Below are positions 9,647-20,400 of a DNA stretch of 64,000 bases, piece by piece (within the stretch, counting starts at the first letter, position 1; each line of letters opens with the position of its first letter). The stretch is from Lacticaseibacillus zhaodongensis (GTDB lineage Bacteria > Bacillota > Bacilli > Lactobacillales > Lactobacillaceae): NCBI RefSeq assembly GCF_009687905.1, contig NZ_BLBG01000003.1:160033-224032 (forward strand). The letters are read 5' to 3'. Made by a program: the position numbers and the translations under genes. The notes beneath the pieces are model-generated. The model saw only the letters and a list, made by a program, of their open reading frames with translations, searched no databases and was not told the DNA's origin.

Positions 9647-10795
9647 ATGGCGGAAAACAAAGACTACTACGCGGTTCTCGGTGTATCCCGGGATGCTAGC
9701 GATGACGAGATAAAGAAGGCATTCCGTAAGCTATCGAAGAAGTACCACCCGGACATTAACCATGACCCCGGGGCCGAAGATAAGTTTAAGGAAATTAACG
9801 AGGCTTATCAGGTACTCTCAGATAAACAAAAGCGGGCTGCGTTCGACCAATATGGTAGTGCTGACGGTCCGCAGGGCGGTGGCTTCGGCGGTAGCGGCTT
9901 CGGCGGCGCCGGTGGCTTTAGCGACTTCGGTGGCGGCGGTTTTGACGACATCTTCAGTTCCTTCTTCGGTGGTGGCGCAACGGCGTCCCAAGGCCGGACG
10001 CAGCCGCGTGCTGGTGCCGACTTGCAGTACCGGATGGACCTGAAGTTCGAAGAAGCTGTTTTCGGTAAGAAGAGCACCATTTCTTACAACCGGCAGGGTC
10101 GGTGTCACGTCTGCAAGGGTACAGGAGCCAAAGATGGCGCCCAGCCCCAAACCTGCAGCAAGTGTCGCGGGCGCGGGTTCGTAACGGTTCAGCGCAACAC
10201 TCCACTCGGTGTAATGCAGACCCGGGAGACCTGTGATGTCTGTGGCGGGACTGGTAAGGAAATCAAGGACAAGTGTGAGAACTGCCACGGCACTGGTGTT
10301 GAACAAGAACGCCACGAGATCGAAGTGACAGTCCCAGCTGGGATTCTTGACGGCCAGCAGATGCGGCTCGACAACGCTGGGGAAGCCGGTAAGAACGGCG
10401 CACCATTTGGCGACTTGTACATCGTCTTCCGCGTTGAACCAAGCAAGAAGTACGAGCGTGATGGCGCAGATATCTTGATGACGATGGATGTGTCCTTCGC
10501 TCAGGCAGCTCTGGGTGACGAGGTAAAGGCTGATACCGTTCACGGGCCAGTCAAGTTGAAGATTCCAGCTGGCACGCAGGCGGGTACGAAGATTCGTCTC
10601 CGCGGCAAGGGTGCACCACGCCTGCAAGGTAGCGGAACTGGTGACGAGATCGTCACAGTCAAAATCACCACACCAAAGCACCTGAATGCTAAGCAGCGTG
10701 AGGCTCTGATGCAGTTTGCAGCTGCATCCGGCAAGTCGGTCAAGCCAAATGAGAGTAATCTGTTTGATAAGGTCAGGGAAGCGTTTAAGAAATAG
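9647..10795 (+). CDS. dnaJ: Co-chaperone DnaJ (type I Hsp40)
   Basis: DnaJ stimulates DnaK ATPase and delivers substrates. Domains in order: J domain with the HPD tripeptide ('[10 protein letters not shown]', about residues 30-39), a Gly/Phe-rich stretch (residues about 74-125), four zinc-binding CxxCxGxG repeats ([32 protein letters not shown], residues 153-217), and the C-terminal substrate domains. Length is 382 aa. ATG 9647 follows TAAGGAGG. This is the last chaperone gene of the group. Confidence 0.97.
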   Translation: MAENKDYYAVLGVSRDASDDEIKKAFRKLSKKYHPDINHDPGAEDKFKEINEAYQVLSDKQKRAAFDQYGSADGPQGGGFGGSGFGGAGGFSDFGGGGFDDIFSSFFGGGATASQGRTQPRAGADLQYRMDLKFEEAVFGKKSTISYNRQGRCHVCKGTGAKDGAQPQTCSKCRGRGFVTVQRNTPLGVMQTRETCDVCGGTGKEIKDKCENCHGTGVEQERHEIEVTVPAGILDGQQMRLDNAGEAGKNGAPFGDLYIVFRVEPSKKYERDGADILMTMDVSFAQAALGDEVKADTVHGPVKLKIPAGTQAGTKIRLRGKGAPRLQGSGTGDEIVTVKITTPKHLNAKQREALMQFAAASGKSVKPNESNLFDKVREAFKK

Positions 10796-10802
10796 GATGC
10801 GC

Positions 10803-10901
10803 AGGCCCGCGGGTAGAAGCTGAGCATTAACGTACTTCAAGGCAAATGCCGGGTTTTGGCATTGGTCTTGAAGTGTGTTAAGCGCAAGCTTCTGCGGGCT
10901 G
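10803..10901 (-). repeat. Dispersed hairpin element, copy 1
   Basis: Read on the minus strand, this has an outer stem (GCCCGC/GCGGGC), the conserved core AGAAGCTTGCGCTTAACACACT, a variable inner stem (CAAG..AATGCC/GGCAT..CTTG), and the conserved partner AGTACGTTAATGCTCAGC. The same architecture recurs twice at 33.7-33.9 kb. It lies in the 3' region of dnaJ, so in that transcript it reads in the same direction as copies 2 and 3 do in the DUF979-pcp transcript. (Only parts of the motif are quoted.). Confidence 0.8.
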
Positions 10902-11036
10902 GAGCTCAACTGCGGGTAAGCAAGAACATCTATGTCGTGAGTATTGTAAACTAGTAACTCGATATAGATTCGCCCTAGACGTTTATCTGAGCGCTCGTCC
11001 CATTTTGCTTCAACCTAATCAAACCTCACTCACAAG

Positions 11037-11084
11037 AAGCATCCCCATTGCTCCGCTTGGATAGGCGAGTGGGGATGCTTTTTT
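11037..11084 (+). terminator. Terminator downstream of dnaJ
   Basis: AAGCATCCCCA (11037-11047) pairs perfectly with TGGGGATGCTT (11070-11080) and a T run follows. It lies 240 bp after dnaJ, beyond the hairpin element, and is the likely end of the heat-shock transcript. Confidence 0.9.
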
Positions 11085-11129
11085 GTTGAAGATTGTCCGT
11101 CTGAGAACGAACGAAGGAGCATAACACAT

Positions 11130-12341
11130 ATGCAATTAATTGATCAATACCGCCAAGATGTGCAGCAGTTGCTGAACATGGCGGACAAAAATAATTTGGC
11201 CGTCGTCATGAAGGCAGTTGAGCTAAGCAGTCACTATGCGGCCATGGCTCTCGACCAGGCTGGCAGTGCCAGCGCGGACACGAACTTGGACATGACGGCC
11301 GCGCAGAAACTACTTGCAGCTAAGGGTAACAGTGTCCAGTCAGCAACGGCCACATACACGACCATCATGCCGGCAGCGGAGACTAGCGACGAGGATGCCA
11401 AAAAGGTGCCAGCGAGCGACAACGACCTCTTCAAGGTGGAACGGAAGCTGATTGGGGCCATCGTTGGCAACCGTTTCTTTACCGAAGCGGCCGTGCGCCA
11501 GCTCGACTTAGCCGATGGGGACACGGTCAGGATTCGCGATAGTTACGATCACGACGGCCCTGAAGTCACGATTGTTGAACGCAACCGCTCGACCCAAGAG
11601 CCCCGCATCAAGACAGTCAACGGGGCGGTCATCAGTCGCGACGACACTTTGCCGGCAGATTACCAGTACGTTGCCAGCAAGAACATTACCGGTGACACCT
11701 TGCTGGAAACCAAGGACGGCTTACCATTCACATTCTTGATCAAGCCGACCGATGTGGCCCGGCTCGGGCTGCGTAGTGGCGACATCGTGGACCTCAGTTG
11801 GTACAATACTGACGGTCCGGAAGTCGCGACCGTTACTTGGGTCTACAAGGACAAGAAGGGCATCAAGCCGCTCAAGCAGCACGTGGCCAAGCCGAAGAAG
11901 AAGGCGGCAGCTGTGGTCGCCGTAAGCTCTGCGACTGATTCCGCTGCTCCTAAGACTACGTTGGCTAAGCAGTACACACCGCAGCTCAAGTTCGACTTGG
12001 ACGGTAAAAACGTGTTGTTTATCGGTAATGTCAAGAGCAAGCCCCAGCTAGAGCTCGTTGTGGCGGCTCACTTCGGCGGCAGCGTCGCGGCAACCGATAG
12101 TCAAAAAGGTACCCAGCTGAAGCACAAGCTGGGCCGTGCGGACGTCGCCGTTTTGATTACGGATGAGGTGCACCACATCACCACCAACACCAGTGTCAAA
12201 ATTGCGAAGAAACTCGGCGTGCCATACGCCGTGGCGAACTCCGATGCGCCACTGTTGATTGAACAGGCGTTGTACCGCGCAATTGCGGGGATGCCCGCCT
12301 ACGAACCGAGTCAGGGTTCCTTCGATTATCCAGAAGTTTAA
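11130..12341 (+). CDS. DUF2325 domain protein
   Basis: A 403-aa soluble protein. The last 100 residues (from about 'KNVLFIGNVKSKPQLELVV') look like a DUF2325 domain, a Rossmann-like fold of unknown role found in Firmicutes. The N-terminal 60 residues are helical, the middle is beta-rich and contains two similar modules around 'DGDTVRIRDSYDHDGPEV' and 'SGDIVDLSWYNTDGPEV', an apparent internal duplication. A Lys/Ala-rich linker precedes DUF2325. ATG 11130 follows GAAGGAG. It has its own terminator and stands alone. Its function is unknown; nucleic acid or nucleotide binding would be a guess. Confidence 0.75.
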   Translation: MQLIDQYRQDVQQLLNMADKNNLAVVMKAVELSSHYAAMALDQAGSASADTNLDMTAAQKLLAAKGNSVQSATATYTTIMPAAETSDEDAKKVPASDNDLFKVERKLIGAIVGNRFFTEAAVRQLDLADGDTVRIRDSYDHDGPEVTIVERNRSTQEPRIKTVNGAVISRDDTLPADYQYVASKNITGDTLLETKDGLPFTFLIKPTDVARLGLRSGDIVDLSWYNTDGPEVATVTWVYKDKKGIKPLKQHVAKPKKKAAAVVAVSSATDSAAPKTTLAKQYTPQLKFDLDGKNVLFIGNVKSKPQLELVVAAHFGGSVAATDSQKGTQLKHKLGRADVAVLITDEVHHITTNTSVKIAKKLGVPYAVANSDAPLLIEQALYRAIAGMPAYEPSQGSFDYPEV

Positions 12342-12357
12342 TTTGTGCAGTGAACTG

Positions 12358-12386
12358 GTCCTCAACTATTGGTTGGGGGCTTTTTT
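12358..12386 (+). terminator. Terminator after the DUF2325 gene
   Basis: GTCCTCAAC (12358-12366) pairs with GTTGGGGGC (12372-12380) with two G-T pairs, followed by six T. Confidence 0.9.
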
Positions 12387-12476
12387 GTTAGCTGTTCCCG
12401 TACATACCAGTACAGTAGCATTGATAGAATGGTACAGTATATGCCTTTAATAGCACACTTTTTATTTAGGACACCG

Positions 12477-12505
12477 TTTCCAAAGGAACACTGCTATGCT
12501 ATGAT
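12477..12505 (+). promoter_or_regulatory. Promoter of alsS-aldB
   Basis: TTTCCA (12477-12482), 17-bp spacer, TATGAT (12500-12505) with an extended TG at 12497. A weak cre-like match (10 of 14 positions on the minus strand) overlaps the -35 at 12469-12482, so catabolite control is possible but unproven. Confidence 0.6.
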
Positions 12506-12561
12506 GTAAACAACAATCAATTACTAATTAAATGTTAGCAACTAAAAAAGAGGTAGACATC

Positions 12562-14241
12562 ATGGCAGATAAAGATATGCAGAAGTACGGTGCAGATTTG
12601 GTCGTCGACAGTTTGGCGAACCACGGCGTTGATTACGTCTTCGGTCTTCCCGGGGCCAAAATTGACCGGGTCTTTGAAAAGCTGGAACACAGTGACAACC
12701 CCAACGTGCCCAAGCTGATCGTGACCCGGCACGAACAAAATGCCGCGTTCATGGCCGCTGGCGTTGGCCGGATCACCGGTAAACCCGGCGTCGTCCTGAC
12801 CACTTCTGGGCCTGGTGCCTCCAACCTGGCGACTGGGCTCGTTACTGCACAGGCTGAAGGGGACCCCGTTTTGGCCATTTCTGGCCAGGTACAGCGGAAG
12901 GACCTTTTGCGGCAGACGCACCAGAGCATGCGCAACGCGGCCTTGTTTGAACCGATCACCAAGTACTCGGCTGAAGTGCAAGATCCCGATAATATCTCCG
13001 AAATCATTGCTAATGCCTACCAAGCTGCCGCTTCCGGCAAGCAGGGCGCCAGTTTTGTTTCGATTCCCCAAGACGTGACCGACAGTCAGATCAGCACCAA
13101 GCCGATCCGGCCGCTGACCGCCCCGAAGCTGGGCCCTGCTAGTCCGCAGGATATGACCGCGCTCGCTCGGGCCATCAAGGACGCCGAATTGCCAGTCTTG
13201 CTGCTGGGGATGCGCGCATCTTCACCGGAAGTGACCGCCACGATTCGCGACCTACTAAAGGTCAGCGAGCTGCCCGTTGTTGAAACCTTCCAGGGTGCCG
13301 GCATTATCTCCCACGAACAGGTGAAGAACTTCTTCGGCCGGGTGGGTCTGTTCCACAACCAGCCTGGTGACGTATTGCTCAAGCAGTCAGACCTAGTTAT
13401 CACCATTGGCTACGACCCCATCGAATACGAGCCCCGCAACTGGAACGCGGACGGCGATGCCCGCATCATCGTGATCGACAACGAACCAGCGGAAATTGAT
13501 CACAACTTCCAGCCGGAGACCGAGCTGATCGGTGACATTGGCCAGACACTTGAGATCATCGACCCACTACTCCGCGGTTATCACGTTGCCCCTGGTGCCA
13601 AGCACTTCCTGGACCACCTGCAAAATGAATTGCAAACCCGCGATGTACCGCCAGTTAGCACCAGGCCCGACCTCGTGCACCCGCTGGCGATCATCCGCGA
13701 GCTGCAGGCCCAGGTCGATGACACGATGACGGTAGCCGTTGACGTCGGCAGTTTCTACATCTGGATGGCGCGCCACTTCCGCAGTTACCAGCCCCGGCAC
13801 CTCTTGTTCAGTAACGGGATGCAGACGCTTGGGGTGGCCTTGCCATGGGCGATTGCGGCAACGCTAGTCCGGCCTGGTACCAAGGCGGTTTCAGTTTCTG
13901 GTGACGGGGGCTTCCTCTTCTCCGGGCAGGAACTGGAGACGGCGGTGCGCCTGCACAGTAACCTCGTCCACATCATCTGGAATGACGGCCACTACGACAT
14001 GGTCAAGTTCCAGGAGGAAAAGAAGTACGGTGCGTCCGCCGGGGTTGATTTTGGCCCCGTTGACTTCGTTAAGTATGCCGAAAGTTTCGGTGCACGTGGA
14101 CTGCGCGTCAAGCAGGCCGCAGATCTGCACGATGTTTTGACCAAAGCCTTTAACACTGACGGCCCCGTTGTCGTTGATATCCCCGTTGACTACAGTGATA
14201 ACCTGAAGCTAGCGGCAGACTTGCTGCCAGACCAGTTCTAA
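12562..14241 (+). CDS. alsS: Acetolactate synthase, catabolic type
   Basis: A thiamine-diphosphate enzyme that condenses two pyruvate to alpha-acetolactate, draining excess pyruvate towards acetoin and diacetyl. The 559-aa protein has '[12 protein letters not shown]' with the catalytic Glu near residue 60, 'TSGPGASNL', and the ThDP motif from '[13 protein letters not shown]' to '[11 protein letters not shown]'. There is no small regulatory subunit and aldB follows at once, so this is the catabolic AlsS type rather than IlvB. ATG 12562 has AAGAGG about 8 bp upstream; the in-frame ATG at 12532 has no ribosome site. Confidence 0.93.
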   Translation: MADKDMQKYGADLVVDSLANHGVDYVFGLPGAKIDRVFEKLEHSDNPNVPKLIVTRHEQNAAFMAAGVGRITGKPGVVLTTSGPGASNLATGLVTAQAEGDPVLAISGQVQRKDLLRQTHQSMRNAALFEPITKYSAEVQDPDNISEIIANAYQAAASGKQGASFVSIPQDVTDSQISTKPIRPLTAPKLGPASPQDMTALARAIKDAELPVLLLGMRASSPEVTATIRDLLKVSELPVVETFQGAGIISHEQVKNFFGRVGLFHNQPGDVLLKQSDLVITIGYDPIEYEPRNWNADGDARIIVIDNEPAEIDHNFQPETELIGDIGQTLEIIDPLLRGYHVAPGAKHFLDHLQNELQTRDVPPVSTRPDLVHPLAIIRELQAQVDDTMTVAVDVGSFYIWMARHFRSYQPRHLLFSNGMQTLGVALPWAIAATLVRPGTKAVSVSGDGGFLFSGQELETAVRLHSNLVHIIWNDGHYDMVKFQEEKKYGASAGVDFGPVDFVKYAESFGARGLRVKQAADLHDVLTKAFNTDGPVVVDIPVDYSDNLKLAADLLPDQF

Positions 14242-14264
14242 GATCGCACTAGGGGGAATTCGCA

Positions 14265-14978
14265 ATGGCAAAAGACACACACAGTTTGTATCAACACGGC
14301 ACGCTCGCACTGCTGGTCCCGGGGCTCTATGATGGCACCCAGACGGTGGGCGAACTGCTCCAGCACGGTGACACCGGGATCGGTACTTTGAGCGGGCTGG
14401 ACGGCGAACTCATCATTGACCAAGGGCGCGTTTACCAGGTCAATTCGGCGGGGGCGGTGCGGCAGGTCAGCGCTGATGAAAAGGTTCCCTTTGCCAACGT
14501 GCACTACGCAGACTTTCAAGCGGCTGGTTCAATCAGCGGTACCGACTATGCGGAGACGCAAGCGGCTTTACTGCAGGCGCTCGGCAGCCGGAATCTCTTC
14601 GTTGCCATCCGCCTGCAGGGCACTTTCACCGCAGTGCGCACCCGTGCCATCACCAAGCAGCAGCCGCCATATGCGGGGCTAGCCGCAATGGCCGCGCGCC
14701 AGCACGAGTTCACACGGGACACTGTTAGCGGCACCGTGATTGGTTACTACTCGCCGCAGGTCTACGCGGGAGCTGTATCACCGGGCTTCCACTTGCACTT
14801 CCTAAGTGCGGAACATGACTTTGGCGGGCACATCTTGGATCTAACCGTGCAAAATGCCCAGTTGGCGTTACAAAAGTTCACCGATTTCCAGCTGCACCTG
14901 CCAACGGAAAGCACCGCATTCTTGACGCAAGATTTCGGTGGTGACATCCTGGGTGATATCCAGAAAGCTGAAAACTAA
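14265..14978 (+). CDS. aldB: Alpha-acetolactate decarboxylase
   Basis: Converts alpha-acetolactate to acetoin with a bound zinc ion. The 237-aa protein starts MAKDTHSLYQHGTLALLVPG. It contains the zinc-binding pattern 'GFHLHFLSAEHDFGGHILDL' (H-x-H and a further His), the family signature. ATG 14265 follows AGGGGG, 23 bp after alsS, so the two form an operon. Together they give pyruvate to acetoin, which limits acidification and balances pyruvate. Confidence 0.95.
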   Translation: MAKDTHSLYQHGTLALLVPGLYDGTQTVGELLQHGDTGIGTLSGLDGELIIDQGRVYQVNSAGAVRQVSADEKVPFANVHYADFQAAGSISGTDYAETQAALLQALGSRNLFVAIRLQGTFTAVRTRAITKQQPPYAGLAAMAARQHEFTRDTVSGTVIGYYSPQVYAGAVSPGFHLHFLSAEHDFGGHILDLTVQNAQLALQKFTDFQLHLPTESTAFLTQDFGGDILGDIQKAEN

Positions 14979-14995
14979 TTAAGATGGTTGTTTTG

Positions 14996-15028
14996 GGGTC
15001 CCGGTCGCGGTTGCGGCGGGGGCCTTTG
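14996..15028 (+). terminator. Possible weak terminator after aldB
   Basis: GGTCCCG can pair with CGGGGGCC, then CTTTGTTTG follows. The loop is GC-rich with competing pairings, so this is tentative. Confidence 0.4.
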
Positions 15029-15029
15029 T

Positions 15030-15060
15030 TTGTACATTGGACTGCGGATTCTGCTATACT
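15030..15060 (+). promoter_or_regulatory. Promoter of lepA
   Basis: TTGTAC (15030-15035) and TATACT (15055-15060) with an extended TG; the spacer of 19 bp is long, so the -35 call is uncertain while the -10 is good. Confidence 0.5.
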
Positions 15061-15099
15061 TACTAACAGGACTATATACGGAAAGCAGGAACCTATTTA

Positions 15100-16938
15100 A
15101 TGAATTTTGATGAAATGCGTGAACGGCAGCGGCACATTCGTAACTTCTCCATCATTGCCCACATCGACCACGGTAAGAGTACCTTGGCCGACCGGATTTT
15201 GGAGATGACCGACACAATTGCCAAACGCGACATGCAGGCGCAGGTGCTGGACGATATGCCCCTGGAGCGTGAGCGAGGCATTACGATCAAGTTGAACGCT
15301 GTTGAGCTGCATTATCACGCTAAAGATGGCCAGACTTACATTTTCCACCTGATCGACACTCCAGGACACGTGGACTTCAGTTATGAAGTTAGCCGCTCGC
15401 TGGCTGCTTGTGAGGGTGCACTGCTGGTTGTTGATGCCGCGCAGGGAGTCGAGGCGCAGACTTTGGCCAATGTTTACCTCGCGGCCGATGATGACCTGGA
15501 GATTATTCCCGTAATTAACAAAATTGACCTGCCGAGCGCCCAGCCGGACGTCGTTAAGAACGAAATCAGCGAGATGATCGGGATCGATGGGGACGACTCC
15601 ATCTTGGCTAGTGCCAAGGCCGGCATCGGGATCGAGGAGATCCTTGAGCGGGTCGTTTCCGATGTGCCCGCACCAGCGGGGGATGTTGAAGCACCACTTA
15701 AGGCCCTGATTTTTGATTCAGTTTATGATTCCTATCGCGGCGTTGTGCTCGACGTGCGGGTCGAAGAAGGCTACGTCAAGGTTGGCGACAAAATCAAACT
15801 GATGAGTAATGGCAAGCAGTTTGAAGTCACCGAAGTTGGGGTCATGTCTCCCCACGCCGTTAAGCGCGACTACCTGATGGCCGGGGATGTTGGTTACATC
15901 ACCGCTTCTATCAAGACCATTCAGGATACCCACGTCGGGGACACGGTCACGAACGCCGACCGGCCAACCGAGAAGGCCCTCGAAGGCTACCGGGCGATTC
16001 AGCCAATGGTCTACGCTGGGGTCTTCCCAACCGACAACGCCAAGTTCAACGACCTGCGAGAAGCACTGGAAAAGTTGCAGCTGAATGATGCCGCACTGGA
16101 ATTCGAACCTGAAACCAGTAAGGCCCTTGGTTTTGGTTTCCGCTGTGGTTTCCTTGGCCTTTTGCACATGGACGTTGTGCAGGAACGGCTCGAGCGCGAG
16201 TTCAACCTGGATCTGATCATGACTGCCCCATCAGTTGACTACCACGTTGTGAAAACGGATGGCGAGGAAGTCACCGTTGAAAACCCAGCCGAAATGCCTG
16301 ATGGTAGCGAGATTCGTGAAATCAAGGAACCTTACGTCAAGGCCAGCGTGATGGTGCCCAACGATTACGTTGGCCCCGTCATGGAGCTGTGCCAGCGTAA
16401 ACGCGGTGAGTTCGTAACAATGGACTACCTGGACAAGTACCGGGTCAACGTCATTTACAACATGCCGCTGTCCGAAATCATCTATGACTTCTTCGACGAC
16501 CTGAAGAGCAGCACTAAGGGCTATGCAAGTCTGGACTACGACATCACCGGCTACCGGGCCAGCGACCTGGTCAAAATGGACATCTTGCTCAACGGGGAAC
16601 CCGTCGATGCTTTGTCATCCATCGTGCACCGTGATTTTGCCTTCAACCGCGGTAAGACCATCACCGCCAAGCTGAAGGAAACCATTCCCCGGCAGCAGTT
16701 CGAAATCCCGATTCAGGCTACGATTGGCAACAAAATCATCGCGCGGACGACCGTGCGGGCCTACCGCAAGGACGTTACCGCCCGCATTCACACCGGGGAT
16801 CCGGACCGGCGAGCCAAGTTGCTCGAGAAGCAGAAGCGGGGGAAGAAGCGCATGAAATCGGTTGGTAGTGTGCAGATTCCGCAAGAAGCGTTTATGTCGC
16901 TGCTTGAAGTCAACGAGAAGGATGTGCGCGGGAAGTAA
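15100..16938 (+). CDS. lepA: Elongation factor 4 (LepA) GTPase
   Basis: LepA/EF4 is a conserved translational GTPase that back-translocates or remodels stalled ribosomes. The 612-aa protein has G1 'AHIDHGKST', the switch region 'ERERGITIK', 'DTPGHVDF', 'NKIDLP' and then EF-G-like domains II, III and V. The LepA-specific C-terminal domain ends '[14 protein letters not shown]...'. ATG 15100 has GGAAAGCAGGA upstream. In many lactobacilli it lies near dnaJ, as here. Confidence 0.97.
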   Translation: MNFDEMRERQRHIRNFSIIAHIDHGKSTLADRILEMTDTIAKRDMQAQVLDDMPLERERGITIKLNAVELHYHAKDGQTYIFHLIDTPGHVDFSYEVSRSLAACEGALLVVDAAQGVEAQTLANVYLAADDDLEIIPVINKIDLPSAQPDVVKNEISEMIGIDGDDSILASAKAGIGIEEILERVVSDVPAPAGDVEAPLKALIFDSVYDSYRGVVLDVRVEEGYVKVGDKIKLMSNGKQFEVTEVGVMSPHAVKRDYLMAGDVGYITASIKTIQDTHVGDTVTNADRPTEKALEGYRAIQPMVYAGVFPTDNAKFNDLREALEKLQLNDAALEFEPETSKALGFGFRCGFLGLLHMDVVQERLEREFNLDLIMTAPSVDYHVVKTDGEEVTVENPAEMPDGSEIREIKEPYVKASVMVPNDYVGPVMELCQRKRGEFVTMDYLDKYRVNVIYNMPLSEIIYDFFDDLKSSTKGYASLDYDITGYRASDLVKMDILLNGEPVDALSSIVHRDFAFNRGKTITAKLKETIPRQQFEIPIQATIGNKIIARTTVRAYRKDVTARIHTGDPDRRAKLLEKQKRGKKRMKSVGSVQIPQEAFMSLLEVNEKDVRGK

Positions 16939-17002
16939 GATGTGGATTTGACTAACATAAAAACTTGAGTAAATTGCGCTGCTTGGTAATTTGCTAATAG
17001 TA

Positions 17003-17033
17003 AGAGCTCTCGCTTTCGCGGGGGCTCTTTTTG
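17003..17033 (+). terminator. Terminator after lepA
   Basis: AGAGCTCTCGC (17003-17013) pairs with GCGGGGGCTCT (17018-17028) with G-T pairs, then a T run. Confidence 0.9.
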
Positions 17034-17434
17034 TAGCACGGCTAAGGTAACGAAGCTGGTGCAGTTTTGCTGCCGACTGTGCCGTGATACTCAGAAGAAC
17101 TTGCACCACCATAAATAACACCGAAAATTAAAATTATCACCATTAGCATAAACTGAAAATATTCCATATATGCCTAAGCAATGTTAGATAATCCGAATCA
17201 CAATTGCCGAAACGCTGCGTTATGATGCGAGTATAAAGATGACCATTTCTTGCAAGCAATCGTTATTAATTAATCGTAATAGCGTCCTTTAAAAAACACC
17301 GCCAAGCTACTAATATAACATAACCTGATGGACTAGTGGCGTTGCGTGTTCCTTAAGAACCGACAGCGATTGTTTGGTTACATCTTCCATTTCTTAAAAC
17401 GTTGAATTTCAAGTTTGTGAAAGGTGGGATTATT
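17034..17434 (+). promoter_or_regulatory. Upstream region and leader of the first adhesin
   Basis: About 400 bp without a supported gene, AT-rich relative to its surroundings. The last 56 bp, from TACATCTTCC at 17379, match the leader of the second adhesin almost base for base, through CTTAAAAC and ATTTCAAGTT to the ribosome site AAAGGTGGG. A short palindrome GTTCCTTAAGAAC lies at 17348-17360; the second gene has GGTTCC/GGAACC at a similar place. No confident -35/-10 pair was chosen. Confidence 0.55.
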
Positions 17435-20400
17435 ATGCTTGGAGATTACCGTAAACTCTCAACGCATAATCAAATGCGCCAGGAGCCCGAAATTAGAACC
17501 AGAGTCAAAATGTTCAAAGGCAAAGGGCGGTGGTTAACGACACTCCTTGTTGCCGTTGGTGCGGCTGTGGCGGTTCAAAGCCAGACGACTGCCCACGCCT
17601 CAACGAGTGATCCGGCAGGCGCTAGTCCGGAGACTACTACTGCAAGTGATCCTGCAGCGGTTGCCCTGCAGACGGCAAAGACGCTCAACTTGGCTGATGT
17701 TAAAGGGGAGCAAACCTCTGATGGGATTCCGGAGACGCCAGAAATACCGGTGGCAGCTGCGCAAACCGACACCGGAGAGTCCAGCAAGCCGCCAACAGAC
17801 CAAAATCTTGGCCAGCCAACATCCCAAGTGACTTCAGAGGAAGCGACTCAAGCCGATGATGAAGCGGTCGCTGGGGATGCGACAGAGACCACCATTGACG
17901 ATGGCCAAGCCGAGCACGCTGAGCAGGCAACGAAGTTTGTTGACGCCGCTGCCAACACTGAAGATGATGACGATGCCGGTGCGGGATCCACCCCTGAAGC
18001 CACCGCTGAGCCGAATGCGGCAATTACGAGCTCAGATAATGCCGATGCAGTAAAGGCAGCTGCAGACGAAGATTCAACGACTGACGCTACAGTAAGTCCG
18101 GAAGTTAAGACAGCGGTGGACCCAGTGGCGGCTACTCAGGTTGACACACTATTGTGGACTGAAGTCAGCGATCCAGGAACAATTTCACTTTCCCGGACCA
18201 TCGAAAATGACGGTAAGAGCTACACCTTCAAGATCAAACCTGGACACGATGATATGGAAGATCATGAAGAGTGGGGCTATCCGCTACTTGATAACACAGT
18301 AACGGATGATGCTAGCCAAACGGAGCACACTTATACCTACACACATGGAGATACTAGTGCTTATTACATGCGCGATTTAACCAAAAGTGCGACAGACTAT
18401 GAGCCACTAGCTTTTCCAGATGACGATCTCGGAACGCTCAAGTACGAAACGAGTACCGCAGCGGATGGCACTCCTTATTTGCGCCTAACGACTGAAGATG
18501 CTACCGATCAATTAACGATTACAGAAACACTGTCAATTGATGCTAGCGGTGCGTTCAACCACACGGTCACAGTTAAAAACAATCGGGCCACCAGTTTGGA
18601 TAAGGTGCAGTTCGGGACGCTGATTGATACTGCACTGGACGAGAATGACGAGATCCCCATCGTTTCCAATGGGGATGGTTCGGCAACCATCTCGAGCTCA
18701 ACTTCAGAATCTGACAGTTTGACATTGTATTTTACCCCGACTGATAACGATACTTTAACTGTTGGTCACTGGATGAACCCGCGTAAGGCTTCCATCCAGA
18801 TTCACATGTATGGTGATATGACCGACAAGGCAGTTGTTGCAGGAACCGCTAATAGAGCTGTTTTGGCTTCTGGACTGGATACAGGGGCACAGTTTGAGAC
18901 ACCAGTGCTGTCGCTGGCTCCCGGGGCGACGACTTCATACTCCTACAGTGAGCATTTATATGTCCAGCCAATCACGACGAGCACAATCACCGTCCAATAC
19001 CAAGATGAGGGGCATGCGACTCTGCAGCCTGATACCACCACGGGCGGGGTCGTCGGGTCACCATTCGTTTTGAGCTCGCAAGCGAAGACGATTGATGGCT
19101 ACACTTACCTGAAGACGGAAGGTAACGTCACCAGCTTTACTAAAGACCCACAAACTGTCACTCTAGTCTTCCAAAAAGTGGTGCCAGTGACTCCACAAAC
19201 TGCGACTATCACCTATGAGGATGTCACGGACGGTAATAAAACGCTCGGTGCGGTGGACACCATTACCGGGAATTCAGATACGACCGCAACCTACACTACC
19301 GCCGAGCGGATTAAAGAATACACGGACCAAGGTTACAAATTGGTCAACGATGGAACAAAAGATGGCATTGTCTTCGATAGTGATGATGACGCGGACCAGC
19401 CTTTTGTTGTGCAACTGGCACATGACACTGTCGCTGTCACCCCTAAGGATCCTCATGATGCCGAGCCAAGCGACTTTAGCGCCACGGCAACACGCGTGAT
19501 CAATTACGTCAATTCTAGCAACCCGACGAAAGTGCCCGCACAGGCGACCCTGACCCAAACCGCCACCTTGACGCGAACGGGGACTGAGGATCTTGTTACC
19601 AAGGAAGTCACATTCTCCGGCTGGAAAGAAGGCACAGTTGCGGCTGTTGATAGCCCGGAAGTTGCTGGCTACACACCGGATCAGGCTACTGTTCAGGCAG
19701 CCTCATTCACTGCCCCTGATGTAGATGGCCAGGCTAGTGCGACCGTGACGGTTACTTACAGTGCCGACAAACAGACGGCAGTCGTTACTTTTGTCGATGA
19801 GTCGGGTAAGCAGCTGCTCACACCAGATCAGGATATCAGTGGTGATAGTGACAGCGCGGTAGAGCACGACCAGATTGCAACGAACATCAAAAAAGTGATT
19901 AGTCAGAATTATGTTTTAGTTAACGACGGAACGGTCGGAGCAAGTTTTGATCACAACGACGACCAACCACAAAAGTTTACCGTGGTTTTTGGCCAGGTTC
20001 CGAAGGCACAATTGACAACGACCATTGTGCCGAAGGGTCCAGATGGGCCACTGACACCGACCACACCAGCTCAGGTTACTGGTTTCCCTGGTGATCCAAT
20101 CAGCGAAACGGACTACCCGGATGTTCCTGGCTACACACCGAACGAAAATCAGAACAAGTTGGTGCCAGATGAGCCTGGTGATACCACCGTTGAGTACACA
20201 CCAAACACTCAGGCTGCGATCGTGGCTTACGTTGACGAGTCGGGTAAGCAGTTGATCACGCCAGATCAGGATATTACTGGTGATAGTGATACCGCAGTGG
20301 TGCACAGTCAAATCAAAGCTAACATTCAAAAGGTGATTAGTCAGAATTACGTTTTAATTAGCGATGGGACAGTCGGTGCAACGTTTGACCACAACGATGA

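Noticed and set aside
12532..12561. Upstream ATG for acetolactate synthase
   Set aside because: No ribosome site precedes it, whereas AAGAGG is placed well for ATG 12562.
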